From Anaerolineales bacterium (GTDB lineage: Bacteria > Chloroflexota > Anaerolineae > 4572-78 > J111), in contig JABTUK010000005.1 in assembly GCA_015075405.1 (NCBI GenBank), forward strand, positions 434,001 to 498,000: DNA of 64,000 nucleotides, read 5' to 3'. Position 1 is the stretch's first letter, and each line of letters begins with the position of its first letter. Positions 7,834 through 16,363 of the stretch are shown here, piece by piece. Below the pieces are notes generated by a model. It had not been told where the DNA came from and ran no database searches. It worked only from the letters and a program-made list of their open reading frames with translations. The position numbers and the translations under genes are program-made.

Positions 7834-9121
7834 GGTCCATTATTTCCTGAAAAGCAGCCTCCGCCGCTCTGAGCGTGGCGGCGATAACTCCTTCGGTGTG
7901 GGCAGTGGAGAAGAAGCCGGTTTCAAACTGGGAGGGGGCCAGGTAGACTCCCTGGCGCAGCATAGCCTGAAAGAAGCGGGCATATTTTTGAGTGTCGCTT
8001 TTGGCTGCTGTATCCCAATTGACCACCGGCTGGTCGGTGAAGAACATACAGAACATAGTCCCGACCTGGGTCTGATAGACCGGAATGTTGGCTGCTTCCG
8101 CGGCCGCGCCTAATCCCTGGCACAGCTCTGTTGTTCCGGCCACCAACTGCTCGAATACGCCCGGCTCGCGGATGGCTTTGAGGGTTTCAATCCCGGCGGT
8201 CATGGCCAGGGGATTGCCGCTGAGGGTGCCGGCCTGGTACATCGGCCCGGCCGGGGCGACAGTTTGCATAATCTCGCGCCGCCCGGCATACGCGCCCACC
8301 GGCAGCCCGCCGCCGATGACTTTGCCCAGCGCCGTTAAATCGGGCATGACCCCGTAATACTCTTGAGCTCCGCCCAGGGCGACCCGGAAGCCGGTCATCA
8401 CCTCATCAAATATGAGCAGGGCATCGTATTGAGTGCAAAGCCGGCGCAACCCGGCCAGGTAGCCTTCGAGCGGCGGTACGCAACCCATGTTACCGGCTAC
8501 CGGCTCCAGAATAATCCCGGCGATGTCGTCGCCGTGCTGGTTGAAGAGGCCTTCGATGGCGGCCAGGTCGTTAAAAGGCGCGGTTAAGGTATCGCGGGTG
8601 GCTCCGGCCGGCACACCGGGGCTGTCGGGCAGGCCCAACGTCGCCACGCCGGAGCCGGCCTGAACCAGCAAAAAGTCGGCGTGGCCGTGATAGTTGCCTT
8701 GCAGTTTGATGATTTTGTTGCGTTTGGTAAAGGCGCGGGCCAGACGCAGCACGCTCATGGTCGCTTCGGTGCCGGAGTTGACAAAGCGGACCTGCTCGGC
8801 GGAAGGGACTAGCTCGCAGACCAGTTCGGCCAGTTCGGTTTCGAGCGCAGTCGGCGCGCCGTAGCTGACGCCGCGTTCTACGGCTCGCTTCAAGGCGTTG
8901 ACCACATCGGGATGGGCATGGCCCAAAATCAGCGGTCCCCAACTGAGGACATAATCAATGTAGCGGTTGCCGTCGGCATCCCACATATAGGGACCTTCGG
9001 CCCGGTCAATAAACAACGGCTGCCCGCCCACCGCCCGAAAAGCCCGCACCGGCGAGTTGACCCCGCCGGGGATGACCTTCTGCGCGGCGGCGAAGAGGCG
9101 TTCGGAGTTAGAAAAATTCAT
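7829..9121 (-). CDS. hemL: Glutamate-1-semialdehyde 2,1-aminomutase
   Basis: This PLP enzyme converts glutamate-1-semialdehyde to 5-aminolevulinate, the C5-pathway entry to tetrapyrroles. The 430-residue length fits the family. Visible signatures are PGGVNSPVRAF near the N-terminus, NSGTEATMS (cofactor phosphate region), the DEVMTGFR aspartate and the Schiff-base lysine in ALGKVIGGGLPVG. ATG 9121 is chosen because AAGGAG lies 6 nt upstream; a longer reading from 9184 would overlap the hemB stop and add a non-conserved leader. It lies 40 bp downstream of hemB on the same strand, so the two consecutive steps are probably one operon. The stop codon falls inside a family B repeat. Confidence 0.97.
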   Translation of the reverse strand: MNFSNSERLFAAAQKVIPGGVNSPVRAFRAVGGQPLFIDRAEGPYMWDADGNRYIDYVLSWGPLILGHAHPDVVNALKRAVERGVSYGAPTALETELAELVCELVPSAEQVRFVNSGTEATMSVLRLARAFTKRNKIIKLQGNYHGHADFLLVQAGSGVATLGLPDSPGVPAGATRDTLTAPFNDLAAIEGLFNQHGDDIAGIILEPVAGNMGCVPPLEGYLAGLRRLCTQYDALLIFDEVMTGFRVALGGAQEYYGVMPDLTALGKVIGGGLPVGAYAGRREIMQTVAPAGPMYQAGTLSGNPLAMTAGIETLKAIREPGVFEQLVAGTTELCQGLGAAAEAANIPVYQTQVGTMFCMFFTDQPVVNWDTAAKSDTQKYARFFQAMLRQGVYLAPSQFETGFFSTAHTEGVIAATLRAAEAAFQEIMDQ

Positions 9122-9161
9122 GTTCGCTCCTTTGGGTCCACAGATGGACACAGATACAATA

Positions 9162-10148
9162 CTAATCAAGCCAGCGCGCCGCATCCTTGGCCCAATAGGT
9201 CAAAATCATATCCGCGCCGGCCCGCTTGATGGCGGTCAGGCTTTCCAGGGCGACCCGCTTTTCATCCAGCCAGCCCAGGCGAGCGGCGGCCTTGAGCATA
9301 CTGTACTCGCCGCTGACGTTGTAGGCGGCCAGGGGCAGGTCTGGGAAGGTATCGCGGGCCTGGCGGATGATGTCGAGGTAAGGCAGAGCCGGTTTGACCA
9401 TAATGATGTCGGCCCCTTCGGCCACATCCAGGGCAATTTCGCGCATAGCCTCGCGGTTGTTGGCCGGGTCCATCTGATAGGTCGAGCGGTCGCCGAATTG
9501 GGGCGGGCTATCGGCGGCCTCGCGGAAAGGGCCGTAGAAGCCGCTGGCAAATTTAGCCGAGTAAGCCATAATTGGAATCTGGGGGAAACCGGCCTCGTCC
9601 AGCGCCCGGCGGATGGCAGCCACCTGGCCGTCCATCATGGCGCTGGGGCCGACCATCGTCGCCCCGGCTCGCGCGTGCGATACGGCCACCTGGCCCAATA
9701 TTTCCAGGGTCGGGTCGTTCAATATCTGCCCATCTTCGACCAGGCCGCAGTGACCGTGATCGGTGTATTCACACAAGCAGACATCGGTCATAATGACCAG
9801 GTCAGGGTCGGCCTGACGTAAGGCACGGATGGCCTGCTGCACAATGCCGTCTGGCGCAAAGTTTTCGCGGCCCACCGGGTCTTTTTCGGCGGGCAGGCCA
9901 AAGAGCATCACCGCCGGGATGCCCAAGGAGCGCAGCTCTGCGGCTTCGGCGGGCAGCGTGTCCACCGACTGCTGGTAGACGCCCGGCATCGAGGAGACTT
10001 CCTGGCGCACATTCTGGCCGTGCCGGATGAACATCGGGTAAATAAAATCCGCCGGGGTCAGCGTAGTCTGCCGGACCAGGCGGCGCAGCCCTCCGTTCTG
10101 CCGTAACCGCCGCAGGCGGGCCAGCGGGAATTGGGAAAAGCTCGACAT
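9162..10148 (-). CDS. hemB: Delta-aminolevulinic acid dehydratase (porphobilinogen synthase)
   Basis: The enzyme condenses two 5-aminolevulinate molecules to porphobilinogen. The 328-residue product carries the cysteine-rich zinc site DVCLCEYTDHGHCG, so it is the zinc-dependent type. It also has both active-site lysines, in YSAKFASGFYGPFR and in IIMVKPALPYLD. ATG 10148 follows GGAGG with an 8-9-nt gap; an upstream in-frame ATG (10178) lacks this spacing. It is followed by hemL. Confidence 0.97.
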   Translation of the reverse strand: MSSFSQFPLARLRRLRQNGGLRRLVRQTTLTPADFIYPMFIRHGQNVRQEVSSMPGVYQQSVDTLPAEAAELRSLGIPAVMLFGLPAEKDPVGRENFAPDGIVQQAIRALRQADPDLVIMTDVCLCEYTDHGHCGLVEDGQILNDPTLEILGQVAVSHARAGATMVGPSAMMDGQVAAIRRALDEAGFPQIPIMAYSAKFASGFYGPFREAADSPPQFGDRSTYQMDPANNREAMREIALDVAEGADIIMVKPALPYLDIIRQARDTFPDLPLAAYNVSGEYSMLKAAARLGWLDEKRVALESLTAIKRAGADMILTYWAKDAARWLD

Positions 10149-10219
10149 AGGTTTTTCCTCCGGGGTATTTGCTGTCATGGTAGCTAAATTTCTTAACGAG
10201 TCAATTGAAGATTAGCTAA

Positions 10220-10705
10220 CTATGACAGCGTTTCGAGGGCGTGTTTGGCAGCGCGAGAGGTTTCGGAAGGGGAGGCGGGGCCGTGCAGAGCGTTTAAGAC
10301 CGGCTCGGCGTAGGCGGGCAGCTTTTCATTTTTAGCCAGCACCTTGAGCACGTGGTCGGCCCCCTCACGCAGGCGGATGGAGCCGCCGTGCTCGACCAAT
10401 GCTTCAAACAGCGACGGCAGGCCGGCAGACTCTACCCGGATTAAGCCTTCGGCCCCCATCCAGCGAATGCCGGGGTCGTTGTCTTCCAGGGCCGTCACCA
10501 GGGCCGGGGCGGAGCGAGGATCGCCAATCTCGCTGAGGGCTTTGGCCGCTTCCCAGCGCACGTGGGTGCGCTTGTCTTTGAGCAGTTCCATCAAGCCGGG
10601 GGTGGCCGCCGCGCCCAATTCGACCAGTTCATCGCGGGCGCGTTTGCGGACCAGGCCGTCTTTGTCCGTTAAAGTTCTCAATAAAGTAGAAAGGGTATCA
10701 CTCAT
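10220..10705 (-). CDS. HEAT-repeat protein
   Basis: This 161-residue all-helical protein has about four HEAT / PBS-lyase-like repeats. Typical units are VRKRARDELVELG, VRWEAAKALSEIGD and IRWMGAEGLIRV, each with the conserved Asp and Arg. Such proteins are protein-interaction scaffolds; the partner is unknown. RBS AAGGAG precedes ATG 10705. It lies about 70 bp upstream of hemB on the same strand and could be in the same transcript, but nothing ties it to haem synthesis. Confidence 0.85.
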   Translation of the reverse strand: MSDTLSTLLRTLTDKDGLVRKRARDELVELGAAATPGLMELLKDKRTHVRWEAAKALSEIGDPRSAPALVTALEDNDPGIRWMGAEGLIRVESAGLPSLFEALVEHGGSIRLREGADHVLKVLAKNEKLPAYAEPVLNALHGPASPSETSRAAKHALETLS

Positions 10706-10768
10706 GGCGGTTCTCCTTTTTACTTAGGCAGTTCCAAGATTTAAATCATCCAATTATTCTCACCGGCT

Positions 10769-10838
10769 TGATGCGTGATACGTGATGCGTAAGAAATCTT
10801 GCCTGGAAATCATTACGCATCACGCATTACGTATCACA
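10769..10838. repeat. Interspersed inverted repeat, family A, second copy
   Basis: Left arm words are GATGCGTGATACGTGATGCG and right arm words are ACGCATCACGCATTACG, separated by about 20 nt. It has the same architecture as 1490-1557 with word-level variation, which suggests repeated spread or exchange rather than one recent duplication. Confidence 0.85.
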
Positions 10839-10874
10839 GATTTTGGATAATTATTTCTTGGAGTTGCCTTAAGC

Positions 10875-12245
10875 TTAACGTGGTTTGGTTAGCCAAACAT
10901 TAACACTACCAATGGCAAAGGTTGAGCCGTCCTCCGGCCTCAGGTCGTAGACCTCGACGCGGCCTGGCCCATCCTCTTGCACCACAAATTGCACAAAGCC
11001 GCCAAAGGCGTTCACCTGCCCGGCTTCGCCGACCACCTGGAACACGCCCTGGCTGATCTGCTGCCCGGCCGCGTTAAAAATGCGGTAGTTCAAGTTTGAC
11101 TCGTAGGGTTTGTTGCTGGTTTTGCCGCGCACCTCGACCGGGCTGGCGATGCTGGCGTAAGGAGCCGGGTCGTCAATGGTGACGGTATAGCCAGGCGGGT
11201 CGGCCACAAGCTGGACGGCGACGCTGTCAATGGTGATAATCGTGCCGTCGGCGGTGCTGAGTTCAGCCACCTCAACAGTGCCGGGGCCGTCGGCAGAAGC
11301 CAGGTAGGTGGCCTGGACGGCAAAAGTGGCCGAGCCGCCCAGCCGGCCCACCACCTCAAACGGCCCCCGGCCCACCTGATTGCCGCTGGCATCCAGCACC
11401 CGGTAGACCAGGCTGCCCCGGAACGGGTACTGGCTGGTTGCGCCGCGCAGTTCAAAGGGGTTAGTCAGAGTGATGCCTGCCGCCGGCGACTGAATGGTAA
11501 TGACCTGCTGCGCCGCCAGTGGGTCAACAATCTCAAAGTTTTCCAGCACGGTACGCACAATGGTCTCGGCCTGCGAGCTTTCAGAAAAGATGTTGACCTG
11601 GTAAATCACCTTTTGTTCGGCGGTGGCCGCCGTGATCGCCGCTCGGCCGCCTTCATCGCGGGTATAAATGGCCCAGGCTCGCCCACCTATCTGGTCGGTA
11701 ATCAACTGCCCGCCCAACGACGAGCCGCTCAACGCTTCGGGTGGCACGCCCAGGCCGCGCGCCACGCCCACCAGCGGGTCGTTGCCGGGCAGCGTGGTAA
11801 AGTTGACCACGCTGAACAGGCCAGCACTCCAGGCGTGAGCAAACAGGGGGTCGGTGCTTTCCACCTCCGGCCAGTTTTGCGGCACAACCGCTCGCAGGCC
11901 CAGCGCCTCAATCTCGACCGGCTGAAAGGACAGACTGCCGGCGGTGATGGTATTCTCACCCTGGATGCCGGGAATCCACAACTTTTGCCCTACCTCTATC
12001 AGGTTGGCGTCGGTAATCGCGGCAAAGCTGTTATCCTGGCCAGCTCTGGCGTTGGTCGCTTCAATAATGGTCGGGTAGGCGCCCGCGTCGCCAAAATACT
12101 TCTCGGCGATTTTACTGAGCCAGTCCCCCGCCTGAACGGTATATTCCGCTCCGTTAGGGCTTTGGGCCTGGGCCGGGTCAACGGCCCCGCCCAACAGCAG
12201 CCCGCAGAGAATCATAAGTTTAAGCGCAGTTGATCGTGTAAGCAT
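10875..12245 (-). CDS. Secreted LysM protein with two Gmad2 domains
   Basis: A signal peptide (residues 1-28, ending AQAQS) is followed by a LysM peptidoglycan-binding domain (YTVQAGDWLSKIAEKYFGD ... VGQKLWIPG). Then comes an unassigned region (about residues 105-245) and two Gmad2-type immunoglobulin-like domains (about 248-345 and 350-455). Each Gmad2 unit begins ITIQSPAAG or VTIDDPAPY and contains L.YR..[DN]A.G. Gmad2 domains occur in secreted and spore-surface proteins. The protein is probably held at the cell wall by LysM. A minus-strand promoter at 12402-12430 fits, and would give a leader of about 150 nt that contains a family M repeat. Confidence 0.85.
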   Translation of the reverse strand: MLTRSTALKLMILCGLLLGGAVDPAQAQSPNGAEYTVQAGDWLSKIAEKYFGDAGAYPTIIEATNARAGQDNSFAAITDANLIEVGQKLWIPGIQGENTITAGSLSFQPVEIEALGLRAVVPQNWPEVESTDPLFAHAWSAGLFSVVNFTTLPGNDPLVGVARGLGVPPEALSGSSLGGQLITDQIGGRAWAIYTRDEGGRAAITAATAEQKVIYQVNIFSESSQAETIVRTVLENFEIVDPLAAQQVITIQSPAAGITLTNPFELRGATSQYPFRGSLVYRVLDASGNQVGRGPFEVVGRLGGSATFAVQATYLASADGPGTVEVAELSTADGTIITIDSVAVQLVADPPGYTVTIDDPAPYASIASPVEVRGKTSNKPYESNLNYRIFNAAGQQISQGVFQVVGEAGQVNAFGGFVQFVVQEDGPGRVEVYDLRPEDGSTFAIGSVNVWLTKPR

Positions 12246-12274
12246 GTCCTCACCTTCTTTTGCATAGGCTCACT

Positions 12275-12364
12275 GGATTCAATTTTTGAGGACGCGAAGC
12301 GGGCACGCCTACGCGCCGAACGGAGCCGCACGTGGGCGTGCTTGCTCCTCAAGTTTGGATCTAA
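12275..12364. repeat. Dispersed repeat, family M (CACGCCTACG...CGGAGCCGCACG)
   Basis: An element of about 90 bp is bounded by inverted GGATTCAA / TTTGGATC ends. Its core reads CACGCCTACG, GAACGGAGCCGCACG and GGGCGTGCTTGCTCC. A close copy is inside the 5' end of the lipoprotein gene at 39234-39318. Confidence 0.85.
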
Positions 12365-12401
12365 TGAGGCTGTAAGCCTGAAGACGCCGTTCCCCAAATC
12401 C

Positions 12402-12430
12402 ATTATAACCCACTTATCTATCAAAGTTAA
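12402..12430 (-). promoter_or_regulatory. Sigma-70-type promoter for the LysM gene
   Basis: On the minus strand, TTAACT (12430-12425) and TATAAT (12407-12402) are separated by exactly 17 nt. The only gene downstream is the LysM protein. Confidence 0.6.
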
Positions 12431-12582
12431 ATTGAGGCTGGGTTCGGTTGCGGCCTCAGTGTCCGGTCCCTGCCCGTTTTGGGCCGCTTTTCCTAATTAC
12501 GGAATCCCCGCTGCTATAGTAGAATAGGATGGGTAAGAGCAGAATCTACGGAATGTAAGAATCTTGATTCGTAACTGCTAAG

Positions 12583-12662
12583 CCATGTCATTGCGAGGCC
12601 GTAGGCCGAAGCAATCTTGATATTGCAATTTGGGGATTGCTTCGCTTCGCTCGCAATGACAC
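12583..12662. repeat. Dispersed inverted repeat, TGTCATTGCGAG family
   Basis: The left end ATGTCATTGCGAGGCCG and right end CGCAATGACA are complementary, with inner GAAGCAATC / GATTGCTTC arms. Related copies are at 16061, 38049, 43820, 50793 and 57928. Confidence 0.85.
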
Positions 12663-12742
12663 CTGTGCAGTTATCTTGATTCTTTTATTCGGCCCATTCT
12701 GCTCTTGCCCGGCCAAATACAACTATTCCTCAGAGGTGCGCC

Positions 12743-15088
12743 ATGCTGCCAGCCATCCTGATTACCCAATGCTTACAGAACGATTTTGTCAAACCGCTGG
12801 GCCGGTACGACCCGCTGCCCAACAACCTGCACGTGGGCTTTGAAGAAGCCCGGCGGCTGCTGGGCGAAAACCCGGCGGAAGGGCCGGTGGCTCTGACCAT
12901 GCAGTGGGCTTACCAGCAGCCCGCCAGTGAGCTGGCGATTATCCACATCCGCGATTGGCATGACCCGGCCGACCCGTTTCAGGCGGAACACCTGCGCCAG
13001 TTTGGGCCGCACTGCCTGATGGAAACCGAGGGGGCGCAGTTTGCCTTTGCCGAAAGCGACTCGGCTCGTCCTTTAGCAGTTATTAATTCGACGGGATTGA
13101 ACGACTTTGTCGGGACGCCATTAGATGAGGCGCTGACTCCGTTTGCCGGCCAGCCGCTGCGGGTCGGGCTGATGGGCGTCTGGACGGAGGCCAAGATTAC
13201 CTTCCTGGCTTACGACCTGCGGACCCGCTATCCCCACTTTCACCTGGCCGTCTGCTCGGCCCTGACCGCCAGTTCGTCGCGGGCGCACCATTTTATGGCC
13301 CTGGGCCAGTTGAGCCGGCTGCTGGGCGTGACTGTCTTTCCTTCGATTGGCGAGTTTACCCAATTTCTGGCCGGCAGTTCGGTCGAAATCCCTCTGCCCG
13401 CGCCCAGTCACGCCCACTGGCCCGAAATCAACTTGAGCGAAGGCGGCCCACTTGAGGAAACGGATTATAACCTGATTCGCCACCTCTTCCGCGACTGCCG
13501 CCAGGTACAGCTCCGGGTGCTGGATGGCGGCTTCTCCGGCAATGTGGTTCTGGGCAGCGAAAGTGTGGACCTGCACGGCCACCGCCAGGCAGCCCACGTG
13601 GTTAAGATTGGCCCGCAGGGGCCTATCGGCCAGGAGCGAACCGCTTTTGAGCAGGTGGAAAGCGTGCTGGGCAACAACGCGCCCCGCATCGCCGCCTTTG
13701 CCGACTCCGGGGGGCGGGGGGCGCTCAAGTACCGCTATGCCGGAATGGGCAGCGGCTTTTCGACCACGTTTCAAAAGTTGTACTGCGCCGGCCTGTCCGC
13801 CGAACGGACAGCTAATTATCTGACCATCATTTTCAAAGAGCAGTTGGGTCGCTTTTACGCGGCCGCGGCTCTGGAACGCTGCAACCTGCTGGACTATTAC
13901 GCCTTTAGCCCCAAGTGGGCCGCTAACGTCCGCCAGCGTATCGAAACCCTGCTGGGCGAACCGGCTGTTGAGGCCACTCTGCGCCTGCCCACCGGCCACG
14001 ACATGCCCAACCTGTGCCACTTTTACGAGCAGGAGTTGGAGGCTATCTTACCGCTGGCCGGCGGGTCAAGCTACTTTTCTTACGTGCATGGCGACTTGAA
14101 TGGGGCGAATATTATCATTGACGGGCGGGACAATGTTTGGCTGATTGACTTTTTCCACACTCATTACGGTCACGCGCTCAAGGATTTGATTAAGCTGGAA
14201 AACGATTTGTTGTATATCTTTACCCCCATCAACAGCGCCGAGGAACTGGCCGAGGCCTGCCAATTAACCCACTGCCTGCTGCGCGTGGCCGACCTGGGCC
14301 GTCCCCTGCCGGAGGTTGAGTCTACGCCCCTGACCCACCCGGAACTGCGGCGGGCCTATCAAACTGTTGGCATGCTGCGAGCTTTTTACCCGGAGCTGGT
14401 GCAGGAAGACCGCAACCCGCTGCAACTGCTCATCGGCCAGTTGCGCTACGCTGTGCATACCCTCTCGTTTGACGAGTCCAACCGCTGGCAAAAGCTGTGG
14501 GCGCTCTATACTGCCGCCTGGGCGGGGTTCAGCCTCAGCCAGCGGTTGAGGCAGCAAGGCCCGCTGCGAATAGATTGGCTGGACGACCAGTACACCGGCC
14601 CCGGCCGGCTGGGCTTGACCCTGCTGCCGGGCCGCCAGGATTATGGCCGTTCCGTAGCCGAGGATGTGGCCGCGCTCAAAGCGCAGGGAGTCAGCCACGT
14701 GGTCTGCCTGATTACCGATGATGAGTTGGTGACTTACGGGGTGGAAACCCTGCTTGACAGCTACCGGCAGGCCGGCCTGACGACTCGCCGCCTGCCCATC
14801 CCCGACCAGCGGGTTTGTTCTCCCGCAGAAATGGCCGAACTGAATGAATGGCTGCAAACCAACCTGGCGGCGGGGGCCAATATTTTGGTTCATTGTGTCG
14901 GTGGGCTGGGCCGATCGGGGTTGGTGGCCGGCTGCTATCTCAAGACCAAAGGGTTGGACGCCGCCGCGGCCATCGCCGAAGTACGCCGGGTGCGCTCGCC
15001 TCGCGCCATCGAAACGGCGGCGCAGGAGGGGTTTATTGAGGGGTATATATGCCCCCCTCCAACTCCCCCCAAAGGGGGGAGGGCTTAA
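12743..15088 (+). CDS. Three-domain fusion: degenerate isochorismatase fold, APH-like phosphotransferase, dual-specificity phosphatase
   Basis: Residues 1-215 have the cysteine-hydrolase (isochorismatase) fold: ILITQCLQNDF at the start and GVWTEAKITFLAYDL where the family has T-D-x-C-V. The nucleophile position is Lys151 and the usual Asp is Cys10, so this domain is probably not a hydrolase. Residues about 230-600 resemble aminoglycoside-phosphotransferase-type kinases or TCAD9-like domains, with Brenner motif HGDLNGANI (H449, D451) and metal aspartate LIDF (D469). Residues about 615-775 are a dual-specificity phosphatase with an intact HCVGGLGRSG P-loop (C718, R724). Joining a kinase and a phosphatase suggests control of a modified protein or small molecule. 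RBS GAGGTG precedes ATG 12743. I know of no named family with this order. Confidence 0.8.
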   Translation: MLPAILITQCLQNDFVKPLGRYDPLPNNLHVGFEEARRLLGENPAEGPVALTMQWAYQQPASELAIIHIRDWHDPADPFQAEHLRQFGPHCLMETEGAQFAFAESDSARPLAVINSTGLNDFVGTPLDEALTPFAGQPLRVGLMGVWTEAKITFLAYDLRTRYPHFHLAVCSALTASSSRAHHFMALGQLSRLLGVTVFPSIGEFTQFLAGSSVEIPLPAPSHAHWPEINLSEGGPLEETDYNLIRHLFRDCRQVQLRVLDGGFSGNVVLGSESVDLHGHRQAAHVVKIGPQGPIGQERTAFEQVESVLGNNAPRIAAFADSGGRGALKYRYAGMGSGFSTTFQKLYCAGLSAERTANYLTIIFKEQLGRFYAAAALERCNLLDYYAFSPKWAANVRQRIETLLGEPAVEATLRLPTGHDMPNLCHFYEQELEAILPLAGGSSYFSYVHGDLNGANIIIDGRDNVWLIDFFHTHYGHALKDLIKLENDLLYIFTPINSAEELAEACQLTHCLLRVADLGRPLPEVESTPLTHPELRRAYQTVGMLRAFYPELVQEDRNPLQLLIGQLRYAVHTLSFDESNRWQKLWALYTAAWAGFSLSQRLRQQGPLRIDWLDDQYTGPGRLGLTLLPGRQDYGRSVAEDVAALKAQGVSHVVCLITDDELVTYGVETLLDSYRQAGLTTRRLPIPDQRVCSPAEMAELNEWLQTNLAAGANILVHCVGGLGRSGLVAGCYLKTKGLDAAAAIAEVRRVRSPRAIETAAQEGFIEGYICPPPTPPKGGRA

Positions 15089-15119
15089 AAAGTCCCCCTG
15101 TGGGGGGATTTAGGGGGCT
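15051..15119. repeat. G/C-run inverted repeats between convergent genes
   Basis: CTCCCCCC-AAA-GGGGGGAG (15063-15081) is followed by TCCCCC-TGT-GGGGGGA. The element encodes the last residues (CPPPTPPKGGRA) of the upstream fusion protein and reaches almost to the stop of the PfkB gene. It probably ends transcription in both directions, but there is no strong T-run. Confidence 0.6.
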
Positions 15120-15126
15120 GATCCCG

Positions 15127-16044
15127 TCACATCAGCGCCAAAGCTTCGGCCAGGGTAGGCTGGGCGGCCGTACCCCCCGCTGCCCGCGTGGAAAGCGACC
15201 CGCAGACGCAGCCCAGCCGCAGCGCCTGGGCCAAATCCCAGCCGGCCAGGTAGCCGTAGAGAAAGCCGGCGTCAAAGGAGTCGCCCGCGCCGGTGGTATC
15301 TACCACGCTGATGGGCAGAGGGTCAGCCCGGAAAATATCCGCGCCGCGCTGCGCTATTGCCCCGGCTTCGCCCAGTTTGACCGCTACCAGGGGTATCTGC
15401 CCGGCCAATTGAGCCAGAGCCGGCTCAAGTTCGGTCTGCCCCGTAATGGCAAACAGTTCAGCGGTGTTGGGCAGAAAGATGCCGGCCTGGGCCAGGGTTT
15501 CGGCCAGGCCGTCGTTCCACTGCTCGCTGGGATCATAATTGGTATCCAGCGAAACGGTCAAGCCCTGGGCGCGGGCCTGGGCAAAAAGCCGGGGCAGGTC
15601 GGGCCGCAGAGCGTCGAGCAGAAAATAGCTACCCAGGTGCAGGTGGCGGGCCTGTTCCAACAGCGATAGATCAATATCCTGGTAGCGCAGTTCGGCAATC
15701 GAACCGAGATAGGTCAGGATGGCCCGGTCGTTGCCGCGGGAGAGAATAACGCCCAGGCCGGTTTTGACCCGTTCATCCACCACCACCCCACCGGTGTCAA
15801 TGTTCCGATCTTTCAGATAATTAATCACAAACCGGCCAAATTCATCCGGCCCCACCTTGCCGACCATCACCACGCGCAGCCCCAGCCGGGCGGCAGCGCA
15901 GGCAAAAATGCCCGCCGAGCTGCCCATGGTCAGGGTGGCGTCTTCCACCAGCTTCTCGACCTGCCCAAACTGGGGTACAACATCGCCGGTCAGGACCAGC
16001 TCGGCGTTCAGGTCACCGACAACTACCAAATCAAATTCTTTCAT
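15127..16044 (-). CDS. PfkB-family carbohydrate kinase
   Basis: This 305-residue ribokinase-fold sugar kinase shows the PfkB signature DTTGAGDSFDAGFLYG near the C-terminus, with the catalytic Asp. The N-terminus VVVGDLNAELVL and MGSSAGIFACAAARLG form the substrate-binding lid region. The sugar cannot be told from sequence; ribokinase, fructokinase and 2-keto-3-deoxygluconate kinase all fit. It is convergent with the three-domain fusion and not clearly linked to the amidohydrolase upstream. Confidence 0.92.
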   Translation of the reverse strand: MKEFDLVVVGDLNAELVLTGDVVPQFGQVEKLVEDATLTMGSSAGIFACAAARLGLRVVMVGKVGPDEFGRFVINYLKDRNIDTGGVVVDERVKTGLGVILSRGNDRAILTYLGSIAELRYQDIDLSLLEQARHLHLGSYFLLDALRPDLPRLFAQARAQGLTVSLDTNYDPSEQWNDGLAETLAQAGIFLPNTAELFAITGQTELEPALAQLAGQIPLVAVKLGEAGAIAQRGADIFRADPLPISVVDTTGAGDSFDAGFLYGYLAGWDLAQALRLGCVCGSLSTRAAGGTAAQPTLAEALALM

Positions 16045-16060
16045 GCGTTTAAATAATTTT

Positions 16061-16192
16061 CATGTCATTTCGACCGAAGGGAGAAATCCCTACAGACTCA
16101 CTTTGCCAGCGTACATCTCAGGGATTTCTCGTCGTTCCGCCTCGAATCCGTGTCCTGAGCCTGTCGAAGGGGGCTTGTCGAAGGATGACATG
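16061..16192. repeat. Dispersed inverted repeat, TGTCATTTCGA family
   Basis: ATGTCATTTCGACCGAAGG with GAGAAATCCC on the left is matched by GGGATTTCTCG and GATGACAT on the right. An inner CCTGAGCCTGTCGAAGG word recurs at 50793. Confidence 0.8.
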
Positions 16193-16303
16193 AGGGTAGG
16201 CAAGAGCAAGATTTTCAGAATGAAAGGATAAAAAATCCTTCAATTCTGCTAATCCTGCTCTAAATTTTGACCGTAATGTTAAATCTGTCAGTCAACCAGG
16301 TTT

Positions 16304-16350
16304 GAGAGATTAGTGATTGGGATTAATCAATCTCTAATCTCCAATCTCCT
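16304..16350. repeat. Interspersed inverted repeat, family D (AGAGATTAG words)
   Basis: GAGAGATTAGTGATTGGGATT pairs with AATCTCTAATCTCCAATCTC across a very short spacer. A single arm of the same family lies at 29845-29870. Confidence 0.75.
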
Positions 16351-16363
16351 GGCATACCGCAGG

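Larger units (their letters stand above)
12246..12742. other. Gene-free 497-bp divergent intergenic region
   Basis: The region contains a family M element, a minus-strand promoter and a TGTCATTGCGAG-family element, all listed separately. I see no small reading frame with a convincing RBS. Confidence 0.7.
16045..16363. other. Gene-free 319-bp intergenic region
   Basis: It is almost wholly occupied by a TGTCATTTCGA-family element (16061-16192) and a family D inverted repeat (16304-16350). I see no gene. Confidence 0.7.

Noticed and set aside
9122..9184. Longer hemL start at 9184
   Set aside because: It would overlap hemB, adds a non-conserved leader and lacks an SD, whereas ATG 9121 has AAGGAG at good spacing.
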